Part shown: positions 23,602-36,597 of the stretch, piece by piece
How positions within the stretch are numbered: position 1 is the stretch's first letter
Layout of the letters: every line of letters starts with the position of its first letter
Source: Begonia masoniana
Taxonomy: Eukaryota; Streptophyta; Magnoliopsida; Cucurbitales; Begoniaceae
Reading direction: 5' to 3'
Length of the DNA: 64,000 nucleotides
Assembly (NCBI GenBank): GCA_022432975.1
Contig: CM039509.1
Coordinates: forward strand, 45,108,209 to 45,172,208
Made by a program: the position numbers and the translations under genes
The notes under the pieces: generated by a model
What the model was told of the DNA's origin: nothing
Database searches by the model: none
What the model saw: only the letters and a program-made list of their open reading frames with translations

Positions 23602-26153
23602 TCACCTAGATCCACCATCGTAGGACGGAGACAGGTTGTGATCATGGGTTGGAGATTTATTAATCTTAGAATAAGACTCTGAGCGGCCACGTTGTTGAAT
23701 TACAGACACTACACCGGTCCCCCATCTCCTCATTGGAACGTTGGCAGAACTGGGGAAATTGAGTTTCCTTAAACTCCACCAAGAACTGGCTATTTTCTTC
23801 ATATCTCGAGCTTCAAGTGCAAAGGCTTCTACTTTTGTGTTTGTCTTCACAGTTTTGTGTGAGATGGGGATTGGTGATGAGGGAGCTGTCAATGCCCACT
23901 CGAGCAGCTCTTCTCCATAGAAACCCCCTCTTTCGAGGTCGACAGGAGTTGTACGAGCAGTCGAATACACCCATGCCGATCCTTGAGTGAAGAAGAGCAT
24001 CCGACCCAGAGGTTCACCCTCCCTGAATATTTCACTGTGTTCGTTGAATATAACCGGCTTTAGATGGTCAATGAAGATTTCATCGATCGATTTATCGCTC
24101 GTCTCTTCAAGTCTTGCAACCTAACATAGCGCCATGTAACAATTATGAGTTTGCTCAGAGGAAATCTATAGCTGTCCTTGCAGAAAGTGGTTGAAGAAAA
24201 TACTCACTTTCTTCAAGATAGGCAAGCACAGGCTCTGCTTGATGCGTTTCTTGCTTTGAGTTGGAAGAACATTGAGAAGATTCTTGAGATTTACATCTTC
24301 ATTTTCAGGCATTTTTCGACGAACACGATCCATTAACTCGTTCCTCATGTCTGGAGGAATCTCATTGTTTTTGATCCACATGTCTACGTCAAGCCCTTTC
24401 ATCTTCATCTTCCTCCTGCTTTTCTCCGAATTTTTCGCAGATAACTGCAAGTAAGTCTGCAATTCGAGAAACAACTTAAGTCTTATAATTTGTTGGAATG
24501 GAACTAGAGCTGCCCTTTAAGCGCACAATCATCAAATTACCTGCAAATTTCCAATGAGATAAATGAAAAGAAGCAGCCCGATGACGGTGATAGCAGCTGA
24601 AAACAAGGTCTCCCAGAAGTATGTGCTTGTTTGAAGGTTTGACCCGAAAGAGCTGTAAAACATCACACCACTAATTATACTTAACAATCAGCTAAATCCT
24701 AACATAAAATGTCATAGCTACGTCCACTTACACACCTTAGATTTCGGAGTCCCCATGCAAAGCAGTAGAAGAACTTTCTAGGAAAATCCATCGTATTCAC
24801 AATTCCAGACTGAAGGGCTGGAGTAAACATTCCGAAATCAAATCGAGAAGGTGGAATCAGAGGGCACGATTGATTGAGGTAACCAATGATAGGATCATCG
24901 ACTACATCGTATCGATGTTCGCAAAAAAAAGTTGATTGGTTACACATTGAATTTCCTCTGCATGCCTGTTGCCAGCACGCAGATTCTCTCTGTACTGAAA
25001 AGAAATACCAACATGCTCCAAACACCTACAAAATCACCAAATTACTATGAGTGTGTAAATATAGCATTACTCACAAATAATCGTGAAACTTACATGGCTG
25101 GCGATGATGTAGAGAAAGAAGTTAAATAAGCCTTTAACCCACGCAGTTCCGACAATTTCGCTAGGACTGAGATTTTTAGTGAGTTCCTTACACGACAGGT
25201 AGATTCGGAAAATTCTCGGTACAAATTGAAAAAGAACAAAGAAGTTGAGAAATTTCCTCGTATTCAATGACTCCAAGCCTTTCATTTTTGAGAAGTAAAC
25301 AAGTATAACCACCTACAGAAAAATTAAAATCACAGTTATCTACATTTATAACTTCATTCAATAAGTTTCACGGTCATATACACTACCTGTGGAATTGGAA
25401 GAACACACAAAATATCAATTAAGATAATCCACCATTTGATCCTCCCAATCGTGCCTATAATCCGGCCGATGACTTTATCGCTTTTCGGCACCAACCCTCT
25501 GCTTTCTGAGGCGTATGCTAAGTACCCGGAAATGATTTGAAATGCAATGTGAAAAATGTAAGTGAGGTCCATAACTGATCTGAGAACAAGGATCGTCTTC
25601 TTCAGTTTCTCGTCCATTCCTAGACATTTTTTCTGATCATTGATAATAGGAATGTAGAAGAATAATGGATCAAGTGAGGCTGCAACTACACAACATAAGA
25701 GAAATATCTTATGCCACATGGGTTGATATTGTGTCTCTCTTGGATCCAGAATTTCTTTCATAGTCTTCATTTTTCCGCTGTAGCTTTGCCAGCGATCATC
25801 ATCAGGAATTTCAATCCTAAACATATATTAAAAAAAAAATGAATCTTGTTAGTAATACCTTTGAATAATTTTGTAACATAATTTCATTGAAATAACTTAT
25901 ATTTTTTCGTATATTTTCATAATTGTAATACTTTTCTTGATTATATGATGGATGCTTTAGAAAATTTAAAAAATGGATCAATATTTAATTTTTTCTGAAT
26001 TGTTGTACTACATTTTGAAGAGAGAACATTTAAAAAAAAAAAAATTACTCAGAGGACTCTATCAAATATGAAAAATCACGTTTTTATATGATTTCTCAAT
26101 CAATTAATATAAAAAAATAACAAAACAAATCACCTTACTTCCCTTGGTTCCAT
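23602..26153 (-). CDS. Cyclic nucleotide-gated ion channel (plant CNGC), 7 exons
   Basis: Plasma-membrane cation channel of the plant CNGC family. Exons on the minus strand: 26153-26134 (MEPREV plus two bases), 25816-25387, 25312-25094, 25025-24736, 24652-24541, 24456-24208, 24120-23602, all GT-AG and in frame, about 612 residues. Seen features: S1 with SLDPLFFYIPIIND, further hydrophobic helices (IIDILCVLPIPQ as the S3 region, FQFVPRIFRIYLSCKELTK as S4), a pore region YCFAWGLRNLRSSFGSNLQTS, S6 AAITVIGLLLFIYLIGNLQ, the C-linker (MRNELMDRVRRKMPEN) and a cyclic-nucleotide-binding domain (KPVIFNEHSEIFREGEPLG to GFYGEELLEWAL). The 20-base first coding exon was chosen because only its GTGATT donor keeps frame. 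It is shorter than the usual ~700 residues at both ends. The CNGC subgroup is not assigned. Confidence 0.88.
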
Positions 26154-26237
26154 GTCTTTTTCTTCTATCTTCTTCGTCTTCTGAAATATTTATGTGAATT
26201 TCGGGGCAAAGCAAAACAAGAACAATTACTTCTCCAG

Positions 26238-26240
<3 letters not shown>

Positions 26241-26309
<69 letters not shown>
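26241..26309. repeat. (AG)n microsatellite upstream of the CNGC start
   Basis: About 34 AG units. It reads as CT repeats in the CNGC direction and lies about 90 bases upstream of the ATG, so it is probably in its 5' untranslated region or core promoter. Confidence 0.9.
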
Positions 26310-26312
<3 letters not shown>

Positions 26313-27844
26313 GAAACCTGTTTTCACGTATAACTTGGAGATCAGCAGCAAGAACAATTTGTGACGGAAGAAGAAGAATCTGAAACTTTACCAGAGCTTC
26401 ATGGGTGGAGTATTGAAAGATAGAAAGAGCTTGGAGCATTGAGTATGAAATTTAAAGAGAGAGAAAATAGAAGATGCTGGGAAAATTCAAGTCAGCACAA
26501 GTCTTTCTATTTTTCATTTTATTTTTTTAAAAGATAATAATTTATTTAATTATAAATCATACATTAATTAATGAGAATATAATAATAATATTCCATAGAA
26601 ATCTAAAAGATGGCCTTTGTCTTATGTATGTGCATTTGCTATAATCCAACATTTATAACAAATAAATAAAACTTTATTTTACCTTCTCAAAAGTTATTTA
26701 TTTATTATTTTTTTTTGACTTTTGAGCCTTTTCACATTGACAAAAATATTTTTAATTAAAAAATCAACACACTAGTTTTATTTTTTAAGAGTTTGACTGA
26801 CTATAATGAAATGATAGCTGTGAATGTTTTAATCAACAGCTATACGTGAAAAAGACAGAGAAGTAAAATATTTTTATTTTATTTTATTTTATTTTCAGAA
26901 TTTCAACAGTGAATTGATTCTAGCATGATAGTTTAGACCATAGTCAAAAAGATCACAGTGACTAAATTAATTCTTTTCGTCCCGTGATTATATTCGGGTG
27001 AAAGTTGAAATGTCTAATATGGGTATTAAATTTAGAATTTCGGATCTCACGAAATGATACTAAATTTACGTTATTGAAAAATGAATCTTCAAGAAAATAG
27101 GTGAAGAAAGGTAGAACGGGACGGATTGCCGGCGGAACCAGATGCAAAAAGGAGCTATCTCATTGAACTCAGACATGGAGAACGCAACGTACCAGTCAGA
27201 CTCAGAAACAGTATCAGTCTCCCCCCTCTCCCCGACGCGGCGGCCTCAATGTAGTGGCAGCAGTTTCTAAAATATGAAATGACTATAATACCCACACTTT
27301 TGCATTTCTTTGCTACCAAAAGCAGGGGAACTTCACGTGATGTATTCTCCGATCTTCTGGCAGAAGCTTCAGCTGAGAAAGCGGAGAGACGAACCCTTTC
27401 ATTCAGCGCCTCCCCGATCTCAATATCAGATTCAAGGTAATAACGCCATTAATAGCCAGCTAGGCCTGTGAAGAGAAGCTAGGGTTTCTAACGAAGTCTC
27501 AATCAGGATCAGCCCAAGCAATCTCTCTTCTTCCAATAAACCAACTTCTGCTCTTCGTCCAAACTCCAGAAACTCATTAAGTAGAGAGAGAGAGAGAGAA
27601 TAGTGTCTGATAAATTGATAATCATAATGATTGGTTTTCTGTGATAATACGAGCAGCAAATTCGGTACTTGCCAACACGTTTCCATCTAAAATTATCATT
27701 TGCTTTGGCATTTTCAAGCAATTCAGGCGAGTGATCCAAGCTGAAAAAACATACTCGACTCAGGCAAAATGGTTATTATGCAGAGAGGAAGATCTCAGCC
27801 TTTGCAGACCAGTCTACTAATTCAAAAAAATTACAAAATTGACC
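26310..27844. other. CNGC upstream region and unassigned sequence
   Basis: AT-rich promoter-like sequence to about 27100, then a more GC-balanced stretch (27150-27450) with a possible splice donor after TCAGATTCAAG near 27437. It could be part of a non-coding transcript, but no open frame or known family supports a gene. Confidence 0.35.
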
Positions 27845-27850
27845 AAAAAA
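27845..27850 (-). terminator. RNA polymerase III T-run after tRNA-Glu
   Basis: TTTTTT on the minus strand begins two bases beyond the tRNA 3' end. Confidence 0.75.
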
Positions 27851-27852
27851 GT

Positions 27853-27924
27853 TCCGATGCCGGGACTTGAACCCGGGTCTCTCGGGTGAGAGCCGAGTAT
27901 CCTGACCAACTAGACTACATCGGA
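27853..27924 (-). tRNA. tRNA-Glu (anticodon CTC)
   Basis: A 72-nt minus-strand gene with acceptor arms TCCGATG/CATCGGA, D-arm TAGTCTAGTTGGTCAGGATA, anticodon stem-loop CGGCTCTCACCCG centred on CTC, and T-arm CCGGGTTCAAGTCCCGG. The box A and box B promoters are intact, no intron is present, and a T-run follows. It decodes GAG. Confidence 0.96.
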
Positions 27925-28514
27925 TGGCTGCTCATGAACCTTTTGGATCTACCGTAATGTCTTTGTATGCTTCATGCAAATCTAGAACCCCAAAGAATAA
28001 ATTAAAAGTACTAATTTCTAAACTTAAAAAGTAAAATGTACTCATGCACTTAAAAGTGTATATACACTACAAAATTATTTTTTAATATGGTGATTCTGTG
28101 TCATTCACTGTAACGTCTTACAGGGTTTTCAGTACAATGTTGTCTGTTTTGGTCGGATTGCACAATTTTGTTCTTGAGATTAGTTCAAAACACGTTGTAA
28201 TTGGTAGATAGTGAAATATTATTTATAAACCATATATTTCTCATTCTCCCGAGCGATATGAGATTATACATGTCCATTGATATGAATTGGGTGGTCATAG
28301 TCTTCACATCGTGGTCTGTCACACTCATTAATTGATGTATTAATTAAGATAAATTACAACTAGTTACAGTAAATCATTAATTGTAATAAATAATGTAGAA
28401 TTAAAAGATAAATTATGTTATTTTAAAAAGAATTGCACGAGGTGAAATAATTATAAATTTGAATAGATTTATTTTTCTTAAAAAAATATTGATAATAAAT
28501 CAGATGGGCTAATA

Positions 28515-28515
<1 letters not shown>
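27925..28515. other. Intergenic AT-rich spacer
   Basis: Lies between tRNA-Glu and the poly-A tract. No gene or repeat end recognised. Confidence 0.5.

Positions 28516-28560
<45 letters not shown>
28516..28560 (+). repeat. 45-base poly-A tract
   Basis: An uninterrupted run of A followed by four GGA-type triplets. It could be the tail of an old retroposon, but no body was recognised upstream. Confidence 0.9.
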
Positions 28561-28562
<2 letters not shown>

Positions 28563-29881
28563 AGGAGGAGGAGCGCTCGAGGCCTTGTAGAACGTGGGGT
28601 TTCATTCGAATTGGTCATGAGAATTTAGTTTCTTCCCATTTTCTTTTTTCAGTGCTCTTTGTCGTGGTGCTGCTGTAATCATTCGCCATTTGCGATTCGT
28701 TTAAGCTGGTAAGTTGAGTTATTTCTTCTGTTTTACTTTATATAATTTTCTAGGGTGTTGCAATCTCTAATTTCTCTGTTGTTATTGGCGTGAGTTTATA
28801 CCTCTGCTCGAATTTCCTCTGATAATGTTAGGTTTAAAGTGAGCAGTGCGTTTTTCGTTCTTCTTTTGTTTCTGAATTTGAATTGTATGTTCAGTCGTTG
28901 TATGTTTGGCATGGCTTTCTGCGTGATGAGGTAGGTGTAGGGTTGCTATTTTCGGGAGACGGAAATCATTGTGCGAGCCTAGACTGCTGGGTGGAGAATT
29001 TTGGAATTTATTTTCCGGTGTTATTAAAGATGCAAATTGAATGGAGGGAAGGGGGAGAAATATGTGGAAAGGTCAAAGATATTTAATTGAAATTGATGGG
29101 AAGGTGGGTGCTGTGGGATTTCTATTTTGGGGCAAAGTAACTGGATGTCGGCAGTCACCAGACGTATTTGAAGGAACTATGTTGTTAGAAATACATGGCA
29201 CTGCAATAATGCGTAGTTACTCTTGCAAATCTACGAATGAGTTCACCGATTGATTATTTACAGTTCCCTCAATATACCAACTTCTTTATTCTTTCTATCA
29301 CGTTTCTTTTCCTGAAGAACATGTTCTTTTTTTTCAAGCTTCTTTGATGTCTATCCAAATTTACTTGGGAAACGGCTCCAAATAATTTGTATCCACATTT
29401 GTAAATTATTTAGGATTACGTTCTCTCTGGTTGTTTTGGGGGGTGCATATATTTAGTCTACATTTGACAAGCGTATATGACACTGTTTACATTACTAATA
29501 ATAAGTTGGAGAACGTTTCAATTTACTGTTGGGACAGTATATTTTTGTATATGTTTCTGAGGAACCCTTCGTTTCCAGTAAAGGCTGTAGTGAGGAACTG
29601 GGTGCTAATATTTGGAGTTGTTGGAGTAGTAGTTATGTCCTGTGAGATGGGATGATTTGTTGAAAATTTTTAATCATTTGCTGGAGGAATTTGAGTTTGG
29701 TGTTTTCTGTTTGAAGAGAAAAGTAAGGGGTTTGGTTTGAACTTGTAGTGATGAACATGGGTAAATGGTTGTGATGTGGACAGGGTAGAAGCTGCATTTG
29801 TGGGTTGTGGTGGTGGTAGTGGCGGTGATGGTGTTATTCGTGTCTCAGTGGTGGTAGGAGTTTAAGGAAATGTTTGAAAAA

Positions 29882-32373
29882 ATGAGTTCAGACAGCAGGA
29901 GTCGGAGCAGGAGCAGGAGCCCTCAGGATCGTAAGATCCGTTCTGATCGCTTTTCATATCGTGATGCACCTTACAAGAGAGACTCTCATCGGGGTTTCAG
30001 GTTTTCTGATGTTCAACCATTTATTTATGCTTGTTATGTCTCATATTATCGGGAAGAATTATAAAGCTGTCAACAGGTGCTTTTATATTCTTGGTGATGG
30101 ATATTTTTTGTTTTTTTTGTCTTTTATGGCATCTAATGGCATTTTTACCGGTCTCCTTTTTTTATCAAATAAGTTTTCTTAACTTATAAGGGGATGTTTT
30201 CTCATAAGGGAACTCGCATAAACCACGAAAAATGAGGTGAAAAGAAAACTCGGTTGTGCTACTTCAAATAGTTCTTAATATATTGTTTGCCTCATCTTAA
30301 CTTTCCTGCCTAGCATAGTTTTTAATTAATAGCATATTTTTCCGTTCTAGTTTCATTTTCATCAATCCATAGTGTCATGACAAACGCTCATTATAAAATT
30401 GCAGGACTTAGTTGAAATACTTTTAGATGTGTTGTGGGCAATTTTATGACTGGTAGTGTAATTGAATAAATAGTTTTCTTGAGGTATTAATGTCCGTTAG
30501 GAGAGAATAACTCTGATTATTATATATTCATTAAATAAATAGCCAAAACTTGTACAATGATGTAGTGGAGATAGGTATAAATCTTTTTCATTTGATAAGT
30601 GGGCTAAAATTTTGATCAATGTTTCCTCACTTCCTCAGTATATAGTTTGTTTGCTACTAATGTTGTATTTTTTCCCCTCTGTTCTTCAGCAGGCTTAGGA
30701 AGTATAAGGTGATCTACTTTATCTAAATTGATTATGTTGTCTAGTCTTTGGAATTAAACAACATAATGCTTTTATTCGGTCTTAATTCTAATCCTGATGT
30801 GTTTTGTTGTATGCCAGTAGGGACAATCTTTGCAAGAACTGTAAGAGACCAGGTCACTTTGCTAGAGAATGCCCAAATGTCGCAGTTTGTCACAACTGTG
30901 GTCTTCCTGGGTAAGGAAACTTGCTATTAAAAAAAAAAAATTGTTGGAATGGAATTTTTTTTACAAGTGCACTTTTCACTTCAACAACACTTTCTGATAA
31001 ACCTGGGTTGCCTTATCACTTACATTTTTCCTCTCCATATTGATTTTCTTTGAGAACCAAGTTAAGGTTTAACACATTTTCTCATCTTAAGTCATTCAAC
31101 TGCCACAATGGCTCCCTCTCTACACCACCGGAAAGAAATCTTTTTTATTAACAGCCTTTGAAAGAAAATGTGGAAAGTTATTGGTGATTTGTTATAAAAC
31201 TTAGTTCATGTTGTAACTCTTTGATCTTGTCTGTCAATAGTTCACTTTATTTTCAAACATACATGCGTGAATCTAATGAGTCACTTATTCTGTATTGACT
31301 AAAAAAAACCATTGCGTTTTTTAAACTTCATACTGGTGAATGTAGATATGTGAACTGCTTGTTGGTAATGTTTCTATCTTAATGTCCTCACTATCTAACA
31401 CCATAAGCACTAATTAGAGCGGTTACTAAAGTTTGATTCACTTACTATGCTCCTCCCCACATTCTGTTTCTATGGGCTAAAATTCATGCAGTCCATGTCA
31501 TTTTCTCTTTCCAATCTTAGAACATAGTCAGTTCTTGAAGAAATAGCTGTAGCATCTATTACCTAGTTTAGCCACTATGCCAGGTTCTGAACATTAAAGA
31601 AAACATGGGCGAATTCATGTTAATCCCACCTAAAGTTGAGCAAAGTGGATAGAATATAGTCATAAATCTCTTGAAGACAAATTGAATGGGGCAAATTCCT
31701 ATACCATTCTTTCTCATCGCATTTGTATTTTCTACTCATCTGGTACACCATTTGCATCGTCTGTTTTGTGAAAAGCAATACTCTGATCTTGAAATTGTTG
31801 TGGTGTTGTATTCAAATGATTATAAAAGGCACATTGCATCTGAATGTACGACAAAGTCACTTTGTTGGAACTGTCGAGAACCTGGTCACGTGGCGAGCAG
31901 CTGTCCAAACGATGGTATCTGCCACACCTGTGGAAAGGCAGGGCACCGAGCCAAAGATTGCACCGCCCCTTCCTCTGCCACCTGGGGACTTAAGGCTGTG
32001 CAACAACTGCTACAAACAGGGCCACATAGCAGCTGACTGCACTAATGACAAGGCATGCAACAACTGTAGGAAAACAGGCCATCTGGCAAGGGATTGTCCA
32101 AACGAGCCCATATGCAATTTGTGCAATGTTTCAGGCCATGTTGCTAGACAATGCCCCAAATCAAATGTTCATGGAGACATCAGGGGCAGGGGTGTTAGAA
32201 GCAGTGGCTCAGGCTATCGCGATGTTATTTGTAGGAACTGCCAGCAGCCTGGCCATATGAGCAGAGACTGCATGGGTCCCTTGATGATGTGTCATAATTG
32301 CGGCGGACGGGGACACTTGGCATATGAGTGCCCTTCCGGAAGGTTTATGGATGGTTACGCCAGGAGGTATTGA
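29882..32373 (+). CDS. CCHC zinc-knuckle protein (nine knuckles, SR-like N-terminus), frameshifted by one base
   Basis: Probable single-stranded nucleic-acid-binding protein of the CNBP/GIS2-like class. Coding exons 29882-30000, 30821-30910 and 31829-32373, GT-AG, about 250 residues once one extra base is discounted. The N-terminus (MSSDSRSRSRSRSPQDRKIR) is Arg/Ser-rich. Nine CX2CX4HX4C knuckles follow, from CKNCKRPGHFAREC to CHNCGGRGHLAYEC. The ATG at 29882 is preferred to 29870 because the Arg/Ser N-terminus is conserved as I remember it in Arabidopsis At1g75560. Between knuckles 4 and 5 the frame shifts: one surplus T at about 31970-31971 would restore the family's TAPPLPPGDLRL linker. As assembled, translation stops soon after knuckle 4. 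A non-coding first exon probably ends at the donor near 28709 (GTAAGTTG), with a ~1.1-kb leader intron. Confidence 0.85.
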
Positions 32374-33515
32374 TGAACAGGAGCTATGTTTTCACGTTTT
32401 TTGTTTGTTTTCGAAATGTTTAATTTTGCGAAAAACTCGATAGACAAGAGACTTGCTTGTAGTTGTTCAAACTCTGTGCCACGTTTTTGCTTCTGTTTTG
32501 TTTATTTGTTAAGTTTACATTGGACTTTTCTTAAATGTGTAGGTGTAAGCAAGTAAAGTGCACACTTCATTTACTGGTGTGTTTACTCGAGTCTGTTTGG
32601 AAATTGTTTGAACTCCATTGAATCTGCAATCTCTGAAGTGTTTGCAAGTAATTCTACCAATTTATTTAGTCTAATCGGCCTCCTAGTCAAATTTTCATTG
32701 AACAACTCAATAATGCGACTCTTATGGTTAAACCTAGTGTGACAATAGGATTGTTTGGCAGAAGTTATAATAGGAGGGCAAATGGGAATGATTGTACTTT
32801 GATTGTTATGTTGATTGTAATTGGAGTTAGTGGGTATAAATGAGGAGAGAGTATGCCATTGCTTGCTCTGAATTGCTTATAGTTCATCCAGATTTGTGAT
32901 TCTTTAGTTGGTTTTTCCTATCTTAAATATTACGATTCCTCACCTCACACGCAGCAATGAGTTATGCCCTATTTAGTTGATCTCTCGATAAGATTTGAAG
33001 GAAGATAAAACCTGATATGTAGTTGATCTTTCAATTTACTTTTTCAAGTATTTTTACTCACTGTTTAACAGGTCTTTGATTGCTTACTCACACCTCCTAC
33101 GTTTAAGGGTGGAACTCGGTTTGGTTTTGAATGCACCAAAACTGATCGCGAAACAGAACCACTAAAACCGATTGGATCGGCTTGGTTGTCGATTTTGTTT
33201 AATGAAAACCGAGTTAAATTAACATTTGTTGTGACTAAAACAGCTAAATTTGTCACGTAAATGGTTTAGGAGTTAAAGTTGGAGGATTAAATTTTCAAAA
33301 AATTATTAAAAAATAAAACACAAACCTCAGGAATTGAGTTGTAATTTGCTCAAAAATCATTAAAATTTATTTCATTAACTTTCCCAAATTAATATGCGTT
33401 GTCGTTATGTCGTCAGTTGTGCGTGTGTATATATTTAGAGAGAGAGAGAGACAGGGAGGTAGATTAGTAGAAAGTAGCCAGGGACAGAAACGGAGAAACA
33501 GGCGAACTATTTGAC
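32374..33515. other. Intergenic region between the CCHC and unknown-function genes
   Basis: Begins with the CCHC gene's 3' untranslated region and ends with the next gene's leader, which includes a short GA-rich run near 33437-33455. A GGTTTGGTTTTGAA-type low-complexity stretch near 33110-33200 may be a decayed repeat. No gene seen. Confidence 0.45.
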
Positions 33516-36500
33516 ATGGAGAAATCAGACATTGGAGAAGCACAAAATGGCAACCCTAGCTCTTTACCTAATCCTAACGGCGCTACAATCGTCAAAGGAA
33601 GGTCGTGCAAGGGATGCCTCTACTACTCCTCCATTCAGAAATCTAAATCCAAAGCCCCTACTTGCGTCGGATTATCTAGAGCTCTCTCTCAAGGTCCCTT
33701 TCTGATATTTGTTTTTCATCTATTCTCAATGTATGTATTACATTTGGTGATCAGAAGATTAGGATGATGATGTGAAATGTAATTGTATTTTTTTTTTATA
33801 AATACTTTTATTTTTCCTGGCTGGTTTACGAATGAAGTCTGCGAAATGTTCTAGAATTATTGAGCTTGTTGCGCGAGGTAAATTAGTTACACGGTGATTT
33901 TTTTTCATTGTGATTTTGCATATGCATGTGCTTTTATTGGTGGATAACGCCGATTTTGAAGTTTTTGTAAAGGGACGCAGCTTAGATTGGTGGAATTTCG
34001 AATCTTAGCCAATTATTGGTTCAGTGGGATTGGAATAAAGATTTCGTTGGAAGGCCTATTTCTTTGTTTGAGTTGTCTAATTAATCATCATTTCACTTCT
34101 ATATCCAATGTAAAGAGAAATTCAATCCACTAATTACCGTATCAATTTGTTTCTGCTTCCTGCAAAAATCTTTTTCTTTTATTCATCTCTCTCTGCAAGA
34201 AACTCAGTTTTTTAAAGAAACTTTAAGTTTTACTATATAGGCTGATTTTTTCTTTGATGCTATAACGGTGGTTGCCGGGATGCACAAAAATGGATGAGAA
34301 ATTATTGTATTAGTCGAAAAAGGAGAATGGAAAAGGGAAATTTACTGAGAGAAAAACAAATTCTGCGTACAAAACCCCACCCATTCCACACGAAACGCTC
34401 CTCTCCTATATTCCCATCATTTCCCAACAGAAGGCCATGTCAGCTGGCTTTAGACGACATATAGCCTATTCTCTCAAGGAGGTGTCGTTGCCTGTCTCTT
34501 ACTGGGCTTCCTCCTCTCATTCTACTGACTTAAGCTTGGGTCGTGACAAATACATACTAATTTTACTAGAATGAGAGGTTGTGCTTGTGTTACTATCTTC
34601 ATTTTATGTCTGAATGATTGTTTAAGTGATAAAGCTTTTGTTTGAATAATTGTTATTTTATCATCAAATGCCGCTTGATTTTTAGAATAATAAATTCTAC
34701 GAAAAGTGTAGGAAATCATGTGTTGTCTATCTGCTATGTATTCAAGTTCAAATGAGGAAATCACTGACTTCTGTAATCGTTTATGAGTTTTTGGAATGTT
34801 TTATACTCAAATATTTTGCTGTAATACTAGAAAACTGTACTTTCTCCTTGTTAGATCTTAATGGATGGAATTCTAGAAACCGTTTCCTTGGTTTAGAAAG
34901 CCAGGAAACATTCAATACGTGATTTTATTTAGCAAATTTCTACTAAACTGATATTTTTATGAGCAGCACCCAGCTACATAGTGGGGGAAACTGAATTGGA
35001 AGCTTCCAAAGAGGGGCGAAGTCTCATGGATTTCAAGTATGCTTGTGTTGGCTACTCAGTCTATTTGGACAAGAGCGACACTTTAGCCGATGCTCAAAAT
35101 AAACAAGCGGAGTTGCCATTCTGTGTTGGTCTTGAGGTTTTGAATCTTTAAATCTTGTTTTCTTGCTTGAAACATTTGCTATGCTCATTGAGCTCTAAGA
35201 ATTTTATGTAGTTAGATCATATTTCTAAGATCTCTAGCTGCTGTCGACTAAATCTCTCTATTTTTATTTTTTTATTTAGCTCCAAGTATTTTGATTCTTG
35301 TCAATAAGAAAAACACGATACTCTGGTAGTGCTTTTTTGTACGGAGTGCAAAAACCAACCATTTTAAAGTTAGAAACTTGTTGGAGTTTATTGCAGTGGA
35401 AAAGTTCTTCATCCAAATACTGAAAAAAATTGTCTATTTTCAGGTTTTGTTGGACAAAAAACCTGCAGACCATGCTACGGCTCATGCTCATGCTCATGCT
35501 CATGCTCATGCTCATCCTAATAAACATGAAGGTGCTATATACTTTTGTGCTAGAGGAATTCTATCTTGTTCTTTTATTGCAATTTTCTGGCATATCTTTA
35601 TCATATTGAGCTGAGTATACTAATCATGGATGTAATTTACTCTTATTTTTTTCATTACCATCAGTGCCCTTAAAGCAATATAGCTTTTGTTGCTTATTTG
35701 GTAGAAATTAAGTCGTGTCCACTCGGATAGAAAATGAAGTCAGTTCTACCCATATGTGAATGGTTAGATTATCGAATTGGTTTACTTGATCTCTTTACTA
35801 CCTTTTTCTGCCATAACAATTGAACTGATGTTGGATGAAAATCTTAAGAAACGCTGCAATTTCTGTTTATATCGTCCTGTTGGGTAAGAGGTGAAGCACA
35901 TGGTTACTGACCCAGTCCCGGTAAGATACTTGACTATGATCGGGATATGAATATGTGCACTTTAAGCACCTTTATATCACAAAAAATGTTGTGCTGTATG
36001 ATTAAAAATATTAAGGGTTATCATTTGCTAAGCTCATCTTCTAATAAATATTTTTGTTTTAGCTCACATTTTTTTCGATTAATGACAAAAACTTCAGATA
36101 TCATGAATGTATGATTTCCCCATTAAAATGGAGTGTACTAACCTCGAAGCTTCGTCTTCTCCCCTTGATACACATTACTAATATGTCCTGAATTTGAACC
36201 ACAGAATTATTCCTCTAACATGAATGAGCATCAAACAAACTTAGCATTTCACTTTTCTTGTTGCTTCTACTTTTCAGAAGATGCGGGGACTTTTCCTCAG
36301 CCTCGAACTTACAAACCAACCCATTCTACAGGGGATGAGTATTTGAACAGGTAAGTGGCAGTTTCAAGAGTAATTTATAGTTACAATTTAAATGAGATAT
36401 GATAAATTCATTCCAACGTGTAAGCTGCAAATGAGACTATCATAATTGGCTGAAGATATTCACACCAATGGGGCAGGTTCAAAAGGAATGCGAGCCTTGT

Positions 36501-36597
36501 TGCATCAGGTGTAGCCAGGAATGTGAGTAGAGTCTGCAACCACATAAAAGAGAGCCTCGATGACATTCTCTACCCTTACAGGAGGCGACCTAAATAG
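33516..36597 (+). CDS. Conserved plant protein of unknown function (CKGCLYYSS family, DUF8204-like), 5 exons
   Basis: Exons 33516-33693, 34967-35136, 35444-35531, 36278-36350 and 36477-36597 join in frame with GT-AG introns to give 209 residues. Visible blocks: GRSCKGCLYYSS near residue 28, APTCVGLSRALSQ, then YIVGETELEASKEGRSLMDF, YACVGYSVYLD, LPFCVGLEVLLD, a His-rich run (Ala-His)6 near residue 127, and a basic end with VARNVSRVCNHIKESLDDILYPY. I recognise the sequence blocks as a plant-specific conserved protein that I associate with a domain of unknown function. No catalytic motif or targeting signal is evident. Paired cysteines (CxxC) hint at metal binding, but that is speculation. Confidence 0.8.
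35480..35515 (+). repeat. In-frame (GCTCAT)6 coding for (Ala-His)6
   Basis: Six perfect hexamers inside exon 3 of the unknown-function gene. Copy-number changes would not shift frame, so this is a likely length polymorphism. Confidence 0.93.

Noticed and set aside
27509..27739. Minus-strand ORF with HSPELLENAKANDNFRWKRVGKYR
   Set aside because: Looks protein-like over about 30 residues but has no matching neighbouring exon or known family; could be a chance frame.
28883..29655. Three small plus-strand ORFs upstream of the CCHC gene
   Set aside because: They fall in the probable leader intron of that gene and have no recognisable features.
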